This document shows positions 1 to 9,393 of a stretch of 21,348 nucleotides of DNA, piece after piece (positions within the stretch are counted from its first letter, which is position 1; every line of letters starts with the position of its first letter). The notes below the pieces were generated by a model, which saw only the letters and a program-made list of their open reading frames with translations, ran no database searches and had not been told where the DNA came from. This DNA is from Dissophora ornata (taxonomy: Eukaryota > Mortierellomycota > Mortierellomycetes > Mortierellales > Mortierellaceae). The stretch lies in NCBI GenBank assembly GCA_025201705.1, contig MU617156.1, positions 1 to 21,348 of the forward strand, in the 5' to 3' direction. The translations under genes and the position numbers were made by a program.

Positions 1-521
1 AAAAAAAAGACTCAACGAGTGGAAGAGGCAGGCTGGTAGCGAGGGACAGTAGTCAAAAGAATGGGTTCTCGGTCAACAACAACCAGAGAACGTTTTTCGA
101 GCGACACGCACACACACGCACACACACGCACGTCTGCTCAGGTCAGGTATATGTAGATGGAATGATGAGATAGGTGGCTGCGTGGACCCGTGGGTGTGGG
201 TAGTAGTAGTAGTGGTGGTGGTGAAGACAAGAAAGGGATGGAGGCAAGAGCCGATGAAGAGATGTCGATGAGGGATGAGTCTGTTTATACACCCAAGAAG
301 AGATCGATGTTTAGTGAATAAATAACAGCCTGACCAAATTTGGACACCAGCTGGAAGGGCAAGAGGGGTTTTTGGGAATAGGGATGGAGGGCAGAAGAAG
401 AGAGAAGAGAAGAGAAGAGAAGGGAAGAAAACGTAAAATGAACAATTGAGTGATTTTATACGGCGACAGAGCGAACAGAGCAATTATTGGCCAGTCCAGC
501 CTTAACCGCTGCGGAAATCAC
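1..521 (-). promoter_or_regulatory. Possible leader/promoter of a gene off the left edge
   Basis: Read on the minus strand, 521 to 1 contains no ATG and is largely pyrimidine-rich. A TATAAA lies at 289-284. A CT-rich leader without upstream ATGs is also seen in front of the septin gene in this window. This suggests the transcribed leader of a minus-strand gene whose coding region starts left of base 1. The strand's composition lowers the chance of ATG, so this is a weak inference. Confidence 0.3.
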
Positions 522-1216
522 CCATCTGCCCAGTGTCCGTGTCTACCATTTCTTGAGAGCAAAAGAAAGTAAAAAAAGGGGAGGTGGAAGGCTGAGCACT
601 ATTATTGGGTGCACTCTACTATCCCATGGACGTTCCCTGGCGCTTGGCGTGCAGGAGCAACATCAAACATCCTTGTCGGTACCACCACCACCACCACCGT
701 TGCATTGAACGCCCTCTGCTCCCCCTCTGTCCCCTCCGTGGTCACGAAAGCAAAGACTCTGACGCGCCCTTGAATCCCGCCCGGCTCTATTCCGCAAAGT
801 ATATCCCAGCCAAGATGCTTCCAAGAGCAATGAAGAAGATCACTCCTCTCCCTCTCAGATCACAGCGCTTCTTGGCACAAAGAGACACCACAGAGTGATT
901 GCATTACTTGCAAATATTGGTGTGGGAAGCGAACTCACTGCCACACAGGCGTTGTGCGCATTTGTCAGAATTTCCTTGCTGCTGAGCACTTTAGGACGGA
1001 GTTCAAACAAAGTCACTCCCAATTGAGTTTCCCAAGCGCTCTCACTCTCTCATGAGATATTTCTGGCATGCTTCCATGCGGTGTCTTGCTTCTCCACAGA
1101 CACAATTTACAACCAGTAACCGCCTCACCCTGTATTTTTTTTTTTTTTTTGTGCACCACGTTGTGTTTCTGCCACCAGTGCAATTTATAATAGTACATGC
1201 TCTACACTAAGCTACT
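1..1216. other. Intergenic region with simple repeats; no gene seen
   Basis: No reading frame here resembles a known protein. The region holds low-complexity tracts: a CA-type repeat (about 103-132), TAG then TGG triplets (about 201-223), a purine-rich AGAAG/AGAGA tract (about 390-430), a short run of CCA triplets (about 680-700) and a T16 run (1135-1150). The T16 run lies about 70-80 bases beyond the RNA14 stop codon, so 1135-1216 is probably RNA14 3' UTR. The remainder is probably spacer plus the upstream region of a gene off the left edge (separate entry). Confidence 0.6.
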
Positions 1217-4200
1217 CTACTCCATGTTGGCCTTGCGCTGCTGTCGTGCACGAAACAGATCGTACTCAGGGGGTCGGTTCACCCCCGGCATGTGGCTCCT
1301 AAAGTCTCCTCCACCTCCGTTATTTCCACCACCGCCTCCGCTACCACCCACATCGTCATCATACTCCCTTCCTTTCCTCTTCAACCCGCCACGTCCACCA
1401 CCAGCTCCGCCCCGGGGTCTGAACCCTCCCCGATCTCCACGACCGCCGCGATCTCCTCTCGAGTCCCTTGAATCTCTATCGCGCTCCCGATTACTGTGAA
1501 AGTCCCGGTCACGATCTCCACGGTATCCATTGTTGCCCATATCTCGGCTAGGAGGCCCACGGCCACCATCACGATGGTTGTCACCATGACCATGTGGGCC
1601 ATGGCTTGGCCCAGTGCCCGCCTGTGAAGGCATAGGAGGGCCTGGAACCGGCGGTGGAATAATCATCGCTTGTCCTGCAGGAATCTGCGCAGCTCTCACG
1701 AGATCGAGAATGTCCTGTGGCGCTAACATTGGTCCATTGAAATTAGTCGGCGGTGGCAAGTTGGAGAGGAAGAAGGCTAGTGCATCTGGAATCAATCCAT
1801 GCGGTCCTGCTGTCCATCCCGGAATAGCCAATGGAATCTGAGGTGGTGGCTGCTGCTGTTGTTGCTGCTGATGTGCTGGAGGATTCGGCTGATGAGACGG
1901 CGATGCCACGACTTGAGGCGCCATTGGTAGTGTGACATGTGGTGGAAGGGGGGCCTTGGGAGCATATCCAGGCCCTGATCCAGGAGAATCCCTCATCTCG
2001 GCATCATGTCCATCGCGATCTCGGTCTCGATCTCTATCTCCTGGATGTGAATGAGAATGCGGTACGGTGTCCATATCACTTGGTCGGGAGCCACTGTCTC
2101 TATCCCGTGACAGATTCGATGGAGCGGGCTTGCGGATCATCTCTGGATACACTCGATAGCTGTTCCACATGGCAAAGTCTGGCCGCGGGTACAGGTCAGG
2201 GTGCACAGGTTCCATCAGAGGACGACGTCCAGGACGAGCAGCATCGTCCAAGTTCACTGGTGGGGGAGGAGGGAAATCACTTGAAAAGTCTGTCAAAGCA
2301 GGCACGTGAATATTCTTGCGGACTAACATCAACAGACAAAGGAAGCAACATATTAGAACCAGTACATTTTTGTTTTGTTTTCAGTTGCACGGCAGCTGGT
2401 GGTTTGGAAAGAAAATCTTACTGCTGATGCCCATATCCATTTCCTCGATCACCTTGAGTTCATTGTAGCTATATCTGGCTGCAAAACGCTCCAGTACCGA
2501 GTCGTCCGGGTAAAAATCCTTGCGTCGCTTCTCGACTTTGGTAATGGCACCCAGATCGCCATACTTGTTTTCATACTCTGAAAATTTTTCCCATAGCGGC
2601 CGTGCCTTCTCGGGTGACATGTTGATCAACGCACGCTCAAAAAGCGCTCTTGCGTTACTGTCATCGTTCAACTGGATCAGGAACTCGAGGTACTGATCCA
2701 CATACGCGGATTCCTCACCAAAGGACTTGTATCCGAGCTCAAAGACCTTGCCGGCGATTGATGAATCCTTGGTGCAGTGGTATTCCATTAATGCAGCGGC
2801 GATATACACCTGATATGGGCATCCATTTGAACGACGTGCACGACTAAAGATCTGTCTCCACTGAGAGGTTCCTTCGGTTCGGCGAACAAATTGCATAAAC
2901 ATGATCCACGCCAATCCACAGCCCTTGATCATCTCCTCGACTTCCTTTCTTGCCAGCTTCTCATACTGCTGTAGCTCCTTCGTGCGCTTCTTGAGTTCGT
3001 CGCGCCCCCGCTCACGCATTTCTCCGTCGACTTCCTCGATGTCGCGAACCTTCTTAGACGATACGCCATCCAAGGCCTGCTGCTCCTCTTGCAGCGCTTT
3101 CTTGGCAGCCTGGACCTCTTCGCCCACTCTTCGGTTCATATCGTCAATCTTTTCCGTCAGATTCTTCACCAACGTCTCAAAGACAGCTCGACTCTCCTTC
3201 ATGTTCTTACGGTTCTCTTCCATCTCTGCATGCGCAAAGTGAAGCAAGAAGCTGGTGGGCATGATCTCACAGCCGTTCTTCAATAGCGACACTGCCTCGT
3301 CAGTACGCCCGATCTCGTGGAAGTATGTCGCTGCCTCGAACCAAATCTCGGGATAGAATCGCATCGACAGCAGCGCCTGCTTATAAGTCCAGGCCACACG
3401 AGCAGACAATGACGCAGCGTCCTCCAGGCTGAGAGGGTTGGATCTCTCCCATCGAATATAGCGTTTCCACTGCTCCAGCTGATGCAACTCGCGCTCGGTC
3501 CACTTTACTGGCCGAGGTAAAAGGTTTTTGTTGATTCCATCTGTCAGCTTGCGGAGTTCTTTCCACATCATGCGCGCAGTCATATACCCTGCGGAGCGCT
3601 CCTGAAGGAATTTCTTTGCAGTCAGTTTGTTGAGGCCATTCTCGAATGTGTCATAGTCCCGCCAGATACTTTCGATGTTGTTAAGTGGAATGCAGACAGC
3701 CTTTTGGAACACGCGGCGCATGGCGTCCATTTTCTGTTGTTCCTCCCATGTGTTTTGAGCCTACAGGTGTAAACCCAGGAATATTTAGTAACGGACACCT
3801 TTCGACATGCTAAGAAAATCAAGACAGCGTTTAGCATCAGATCGTCGAGCAGTCTACGAAGAACGTACCTGGCCAGACTTCAAAAAGAACAAGTAGTCAC
3901 TCCAGATCGGCCCCGAGTCGCGATCGAGTCCAACATGTTGCAGAACAAAGTCATAGGCTTTGGTGATGACGTCCTTGGCTTCAGGGCCAGTATTGATACG
4001 GCGGATATAATTCAGGTAGTACTTCCAAAGGTCTACAGAGAGGACAGACCGGAGACAGCGCTGGAAGATGGCCTCTACCTCGGTAAAGTGGTGGTGCTTG
4101 AGTTCAAACTCGGCATACTGGATCCAGAACCTAGACTGCAATGAGTTTCAACACGTATATATTGAGATTGATAAAATAAATAAAAAAAGAAGATAAGGAA

Positions 4201-5161
4201 GGATCGATGCGGACGAAAATGAAAGGGGGCGCAGGAGGGTGTAGGAAAGGAGGTGCAGACACAATATCCCGGCATTGCACAGAGTGCAGTCATGTCGAGT
4301 TGTTATTTTCGTTTATTGGTATCGCGGACAGTAAGAGAAATTGTTGGAAAGAAAGGGCAAGAAGAAAAGGAGCAGGGAGAAGATACAAGTTCGATGGTGG
4401 AAATCATGTTCAATGACCAGAACAAGATGAATAAACATTGCGGGATAAAATAACAGGAATGAACAAGGGCGAATAGTCAGAAGAGAAGAAAATAGCACAC
4501 GGTTACTAAAACATTCATGAACTCGCCAGCATCGACGCGGATCATCAACATTCGACTCGGATCGATGAACAGGGATATTGAGAGTAAACAAGCGCAACTG
4601 AGGTCCGCAACAATAGACCACCTGGGCCCTTGATGCGTCGCGCATGTGTCAGGTCATTATTCTTTTTTTCTTTGGTTTTATTACTTTCAAGTAGTCATTT
4701 TTTTTCGTTGAAAGGAATCGGTATCCAGTATGATACTCGCAACCCGATTCGCATGCACTTGTTTTCCATGGAAAACAAGCGTTGTCGCCGCGATTTGTTA
4801 TTTCCATGATAATGTCTTGGAGAGGACAACTTACCGAAGTCGGATACACTTTGAGGAATCTTTCATACACATCTCTGACTTTTGCCACCTCGCTCTCTCT
4901 CTCGGCTTCGTTCAGCAACGTTAGCCAGGCGTCTGCGTCATATGGGTCATCTGCAATTCTTTGCTCCAGGCCATCGGGCAACTCTGGCTTTCTGTTGGGA
5001 TCAGACGATGACGACGACGAGGTGTCTGCGCCATTACTTGACCCGTAGCCATGCTGCTGCGGTGTGCCTATATTTGACGTGTCCTCTACAGAGTTGGCCC
5101 GAGAAGGCTGGTTGGAATCCGTAGCGGGAGACCTGATTTCGCTGGGAAGGGGCGAATCCAT
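1217..5161 (-). CDS. RNA14: mRNA 3'-end processing factor RNA14 / CstF-77
   Basis: Predicted scaffold of the cleavage factor IA / CstF complex for nuclear pre-mRNA cleavage and polyadenylation. Exons in transcript order: 5161-4835, 4135-3869, 3760-2422, 2322-1217; phases agree and give 1012 aa. The start is the first ATG in frame; only a TTG lies just upstream. HAT repeats fill about residues 45-640, with CstF-77-like stretches such as SRFWIQYAEFEL, LWKYYLNYIRR and VYIAAALMEYHCTKD. A charged coiled-coil insertion (about 397-474) interrupts the HAT array. The tail has a Pro-rich linker, Q7 (796-802), a 'monkeytail' region (about 822-859) expected to bind RNA15/CstF-64, an RGG box (933-957) and the terminal PPEYDLFRARQQRK, which matches the end of animal CstF-77. 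Introns 2 and 3 are 108 and 99 nt; intron 1 is 699 nt. Divergent with SND2. The family is certain; exon 4's acceptor (gttag at 2323) is well supported by phase. Confidence 0.93.
4470..4554 (-). ncRNA. Possible intronic C/D-box snoRNA
   Basis: In sense orientation the order is: stem half CGAAT (4554-4550), two bases, TGATGA (4547-4542, C-box core), about 60 bases, CTGA (4480-4477, D box), two bases, stem half ATTCG (4474-4470). The 85-nt size and the symmetric two-base offsets fit a box C/D fold. Against it, the base before TGATGA is T rather than the usual purine, no clear C'/D' pair is seen, and no rRNA target was recognised. A motif match only. Confidence 0.25.
4677..4682 (-). promoter_or_regulatory. 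RNA14: Candidate intronic poly(A) signal AATAAA in RNA14 intron 1
   Basis: A perfect AATAAA on the coding strand about 150 nt past the 5' splice site. A G/T-rich stretch (GGTGGTCTATTGTTGCGG, about 4619-4602) lies about 57 nt downstream, a plausible downstream element. The in-frame intronic stop (4651-4649) falls about where cleavage would be expected. The motif is seen; its use is inferred. Confidence 0.4.
4758..4779. repeat. Perfect 22-bp palindrome in RNA14 intron 1
   Basis: Each half reads CTTGTTTTCCA on its own strand, with CATG at the centre. In RNA it could form a 9-bp stem with a 4-nt loop. It lies 55 nt after the 5' splice site and before the intronic AATAAA. Function unknown. Confidence 0.9.
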
Positions 5162-5555
5162 TTCACAAACCAAACCAGGAGATTATAAAAGGACAACAAG
5201 CGACAGCGACAATGCCGAGAAGCAGTGTAACAGAGAGAACAGATATTATTGGAAAATTGCCACTATAACGTGTATAGACGACGTGGGGGGACAATAAGGA
5301 TGGAGGATGGTTGTGGGGATGCAGTGGAATGGATTGGAATGTTGGGTTTGATTGAAGAGATGGAAACACAGGCAGAAAAACCCGTTTGTCTTTTTTGCAA
5401 AAAAAAAAAAAAAAACTGCAAAAATGACGTCGCCGCCACACGACTGATCGCACGCACTGCAATTGGATCCTTCTTTGAAATACTTTAGCCCAACGAGAAC
5501 TTGCTCATCAGTCGTCTTGATCCCTTCCTTCATTCCCCCCTCACATCCTCTAGCC
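5162..5555. promoter_or_regulatory. Divergent promoter RNA14 / SND2
   Basis: These 394 bp separate the two start codons, so both promoters must lie here or within the leaders. Visible elements are a TTATAAAA-type sequence near 5183-5190, only about 20-30 bases from the RNA14 ATG and so perhaps too close to be its TATA box, an A17 run (5399-5415), and TGACGTCG (5425-5432), which contains the core of an ATF/CREB-type palindrome. These are motif observations only. Confidence 0.5.
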
Positions 5556-6638
5556 ATGGTAAACACAACTCGCATGGCGACTAGCCGCTTCTAGGACGAC
5601 ATGCACTAAACAATTGAACTAGGAGTCTGACAACCGCCCCTTTCGACCCTGAATAGGCCAACTCGTCGCAGAAAAAGATCGCTCACGAAAACGGAAAGAC
5701 ATTGCTCGCCCTCCGCAAAGGGTTCATCTGGGTCAATGCAAGTGCCCCTTGGCTCATTACTGTTGTTTCCTCATGTGCACAAATGAATGCTGGTCTTTTC
5801 TCTAAACCTTTCTTGCCATGTTCTCCCTTTTTGCTCGCTGCAACGAAATAGGCTTTTTACATATTTTACAGGATCGTCTACCATTGGAGCACATTCGGAC
5901 TCAAGCTTGGCCTTGGATACTTCACCACTGCTGGACTGGCGGTCTTTCTCTACACTCAGATCAACGCCATGGGTCAGCCTCGCTTCAACTCCAAGGGCGA
6001 ACTCGTTGATGCTGGTGAGGATCTGTCGCAGGAGGGTCTTGTGCAGTAAGTCTTGGCTTTTGGGCTCTCTCTCCCTCCAAAACGGCAGATCACCAATCGA
6101 ATCGACCCATCAAAATTCATTGTGCATTTGTCATATCAAATTACCAACACTGGACTTGGGTCGATATTCGGGAATGGTCGATCACGACGATTACAGTCAT
6201 GCAGGATAGCGTCTGTATTTACATGCATCGAAGACTTCCTCACTAACATCGTGAAACTTGCAACTGTAGATATGCATTCGACATTATCTACGTAACCTGG
6301 TTCGTCCATGTTACATCCGCTTTCTGGTCAAAGGCTTGGTGGTTCTACCTCACTGTAAGTTATCCCCTGGGCAATAGTCACCTCACGATCTATGAGAGAC
6401 ATACTTTTTATTAACCCTACCCAACGCTCTTTTCCCCCTTTCTCCCTCCCAGATCCCCGTGTACGCTGGATGGAAGCTTTGGCATTTGGCGATCAAGCCC
6501 ATGTTGGCTCGTGGCGGCATGGGTGGTGCGGGCGCTGCGGGTGCTGCTGCTTCTGGAAACACGGACGGCGCAAAGTCAAAGAGGCGCGAAAAGATGGAGA
6601 AGCGTGCTGAGAAGGGGCCTCAGGTCCGCTACCGTTAA
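5556..6638 (+). CDS. SND2: SND2 / TMEM208-family ER targeting membrane protein
   Basis: Predicted ER membrane component of the SRP-independent (SND) targeting route. Exons: 5556-5558, 5657-5761, 5852-6045, 6270-6354, 6453-6638; this gives 190 aa. The first coding exon is only the ATG, followed by GTAAAC; exon 2 then begins ANSSQKKIAHENGK. Hydrophobic segments lie at about residues 24-46, 53-73, 103-119 and 122-138. Family-like stretches are INAMGQPRFNSKGELVDAG, FDIIYVTWFVHVTS and AWWFYLTIPVYAGWK. The tail is short, basic and Gly/Ala-rich (KSKRREKMEKRAEKG). The donor of intron 2 is uncertain: GTTGTT at 5762 or GTTTCC at 5765, both phase 0, differing by one residue. The acceptor at 5850-5851 is required by frame; the better-looking one at 5870-5871 would need a phase-2 donor that is absent. 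Diverges from RNA14 and converges on the glutamine synthetase gene. Confidence 0.85.
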
Positions 6639-6741
6639 ACTTGACGGACAAGAGCTCTCTACTGCTTTCCTCCATAGCATAATATTCATAGACTAATGTA
6701 AAAGTGTATTCATCATCTAATTTATCTATCTATCTTTTTGT
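6639..6741. other. Short convergent intergenic region (overlapping 3' UTRs likely)
   Basis: Only 103 bp separate the stop codons of SND2 (plus) and the glutamine synthetase gene (minus). A TATC/CTAT simple repeat lies at about 6722-6736. No perfect AATAAA for either strand is seen, so both transcripts probably use variant poly(A) signals and may overlap antisense. Confidence 0.6.
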
Positions 6742-8710
6742 CTACACGAGCTCAAAGTAACGCTTCGTCTCCCATGTTGTGACAGCTGTCTCCCACAACC
6801 TGTATTCGTTCAATCGGGTAGCGGCATAATGCTCCACAAAGCCATTACCCAGGATCTCTCTCGCAATCGAGTCCTTTTCTAACATCTTGAGTGCCGAATC
6901 CTTCAACGACTTTGGCAGTCTCTCTGCCTTGGCTTGGACCTTTCCAGATGCGATTCCCGCCTCTACTTCCATAGTCGTGGGTCCAACAGGCATGGCCAAC
7001 TTTTTCTTGATTCCATAGAGACCGGCCGCGAGACACGCTGCGATCGCCAGGTGTGGGTTAATATCTGCGCCACCAACACGCATCTCCAGACGGGTACCTT
7101 TGGGGTCGCACTGTGGCGGTCCAATGACCCGGATGGCAGAGACGCGAGACTCGATACCCCAGGAGATCGTTACAGGAGCCCAGTAATTCTCGACGAGACG
7201 CTTGTAAGAGTTGATGTTGGGAGCCAAAATGCACATGATACTAGGCAGGGCAGTGAGGAGACCCGCCGTAAAATACTTCATGAGCTGGCTCATGTGGTTC
7301 ACACCCTCAACAGTTGTCTCCCAGTCTGGTCGATCCATCGCGGCCTCCAGGGATGCAGCTGCGTTGCCAGCCTCTTCTCCATCTGAGGTCGGGCTGTGGA
7401 GTTGCTGTCCGTACGAGACGTTGTTGGATGAGGAGGACGCTGCAAAGAGGTTGGTTTTTGTGGCAATATCCCGGATTGAGAAGTGCAAATGTCCAGAGCA
7501 TCCAGGCTGATCTGCATACGGCTTGGCCATGAATGTGGGCATGATGCCTTGCTTCAATCCGAGCTGCTTGACTGAGAGCTTGAACAGGTTGGCCATATCG
7601 GCCATGTTAGTGGCGGTGTCGTAAGCCAGTGCTGCCTCATACACTCCAGGACCTAAATTGTTTGAGGGGTAGAGGGGGATTATGAGTCGTTTGTAAAATA
7701 TGCCAACACATGCGTCGTAAAAGAAGTACCATTGGGCATTGTTACCTGTCTCTGTGTGGAAACTCTCGATGTTGATGCCAAAGTTCGTGCACTGATCAAA
7801 GATATCATAAAAGTAATCCTGGTTCAGGGAAGGTCGGAGGAGCGAATATCCGAACATGCCTGGGGTGAGGGCTTGGGCACCGGCATGGCCCTTGGCATCT
7901 AGCGTCTCAGGTGTTTCTGCAGAGTAATAAGATAAGCTCTTACGTTAGTTCAGAAAACTTGAATTTAAGATAAGGGGGGAAGAAAAGGCTTGTGCTTCCC
8001 AAACTTCACTGCTCTACCTCCCTCCTCCAGCACATATCAATGACATTGTGCATTGCTTCCCACGCATTGAACATTCCGTTCTTTTGCACGAAACACTACC
8101 TGCCCACTGGGTTTCCCACAGGAATGTCACAAAAGTTGCCTCTTACCTTTGAAGTTGAAAAACTCGAATTCGGCCCCGCACATGGCCTCCCAACCCAGAG
8201 ACGCAAGCTCATCAGTGACTCTCTTCAGCATGCCGCGTGGGCACACATCCAGGGGCTCCCTGGTTGCTGGATCGTAGAACGACAACAAGAAGAACGGAAT
8301 GTCGTTCTCCCAAGGGATGCGCCTAAATGTGGACAGGTCTGGAATTGCGATGATGTCCCTGTAACCTAGAAAACCAAGTGATGGAGAAATAGCGTGTCAG
8401 ACGAACTCTGTGAATCAAAAAACAGCGTGAGTAAAAAAAAAAAAAAAAAATTGGGCACATTACCATTCGCCGCATTGGACACACTCAGTTCCTCAGCATA
8501 GGTCTTGTCATGCATATCCCAGCCAAAGATGACAGAGCAAAATCCAAAGCCAGACTCGAGGATTGACAGAAACTTTGCCTTTGCCATGACCTTGCCGCGG
8601 AGGATGCCATCGAGATCCACGCCCGCGACCTTGACGCGAAGATCTTTCTGGAGCAGGTCTTTAAACTCTTCAAGACGTGCCTGTGGTGTGGCAACAGTGG
8701 GAGGGCTCAT
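6742..8710 (-). CDS. Class-I-type glutamine synthetase family protein (GlnA/FluG C-terminal-like)
   Basis: ATP-dependent ligase of the glutamine synthetase fold. The substrate may be glutamate plus ammonia, or an amine as in gamma-glutamylpolyamine synthetases. Exons: 8710-8464, 8365-8147, 7916-7746, 7652-6742; all junctions are phase 1 and give 515 aa. Metal and substrate motifs are in order: GAEFEFF with E148/E150, HTETGPGVYE (209-218) with E211/E218, SGHLHFS with H269, NSYKRL (360-365) with R364, and RLEMRVGGADINPHLAIAACL. A Ser/Ala-rich loop at about 283-320 looks like a lineage insertion. This is the long class-I type, not the short class-II enzyme usual for eukaryotic ammonia assimilation. 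No NLYDLP adenylylation motif is seen. Intron 3 (93 nt) has no in-frame stop and divides the ETG|PG active-site motif. Three HGATAR sites lie upstream. The fold is certain; the substrate is not. Confidence 0.93.
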
Positions 8711-9393
8711 GGTTTTTCTTGTTTTGTCAGTTGGAATAGAGAGGTAGGTATGGTCGATATATCAAAAGAGTGATAAAGATGAAGGATAGTGATAAGAGAA
8801 AGAAAAGGGTCTGTGGGATTTAGGATGAAGAGAGAGAGAAAAAAAGGGAGGGAAAGGAAAAGATAAAGAGACGCGCACACATGGCCAGATATTACCTACT
8901 ACTTATACATACGCCATCAGCCAACCAACCAACCACTCACGGCCATCGTCCCTCCGGACGTTTTCTTTGCATGATTGATCACTTTGTTGTTCGTCTGTAT
9001 CACCCGGGAGGGCGGGCGATACGCATTTCTCTTCATTTGGCCTCTCATCATTGTTATGTGTGTGTTTTTGGTTCTATTTTGTTGTGGACACATGCCCCAA
9101 ACCTTCGCTGATCAATGTTCTGACTAGGAAAGTCAAGGCTGATGATGGGCGTATTGCCATGGCGCCGACTTTGTAAGAATATTTCCGGTACACATTACTC
9201 CCACAGGGGTATGTTCTCAGCCATACCCATGAACACATGACTCGTCCCCATCCTCCTTCCCACACTCCAGCCCTCTCTCGCTTGTGCACAACGCGTGTCC
9301 CATCGACAAGAAATGCAAATCTTATTTTGTTATCCAGGAGGCCAAAGGGCTCGCGCTAAAGTGGATTCTATGTAGAGCGCAGTTTAAAAATCG
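8711..9393 (-). promoter_or_regulatory. Upstream region of the glutamine synthetase gene; GRAMD4-like 3' flank
   Basis: No gene is seen. The first 160 bases upstream of the ATG (about 8711-8870) are strongly purine-rich on the plus strand, i.e. a CT-rich leader on the coding strand. HGATAR motifs read on the plus strand at 8771-8776 (TGATAA), 8790-8795 (TGATAA) and 8861-8866 (AGATAA). A TATAAGT on the minus strand near 8907-8901 could be a TATA element. The part next to 9394 is 3' flank of the GRAMD4-like gene. Confidence 0.4.

Larger units (their letters stand above)
4136..4834 (-). other. RNA14: RNA14 intron 1, unusually long (699 nt)
   Basis: The donor reads TTCG|GTAAGT and the acceptor TTGCAG|TCTAGG. 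Joining them gives PTS|SRFW, which aligns directly with the CstF-77 family (FPSSGRFW), so no exon is missing inside. All other introns of this gene are about 100 nt. In sense orientation it holds AATAAA twice (4682-4677 and 4317-4312), a 22-bp palindrome (4758-4779) and a C/D snoRNA-like element (4470-4554). If the intron is not spliced, the frame from exon 1 continues to a stop at 4651-4649, giving a 170-aa truncated product. Confidence 0.85.

Noticed and set aside
73..483. Minus-strand open frame of 136 codons
   Set aside because: Begins at TTG, not ATG; composed of simple repeats (TTT-rich, TTTTTTHTH, CVCVCVRV); no family resemblance.
487..898. Plus-strand open frames left of RNA14
   Set aside because: Low-complexity (His/Pro runs from CCA repeats), short and without recognisable domains.
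1381..2427. Overlapping frames on both strands inside RNA14 exon 4
   Set aside because: Shadows of the Arg/Gly/Pro-rich RNA14 tail, which is supported by the conserved C-terminal motif.
4313..4645. Minus-strand 110-codon frame in RNA14 intron 1
   Set aside because: The exons on both sides join directly in the family alignment, so no extra exon is needed; the sequence resembles no protein.
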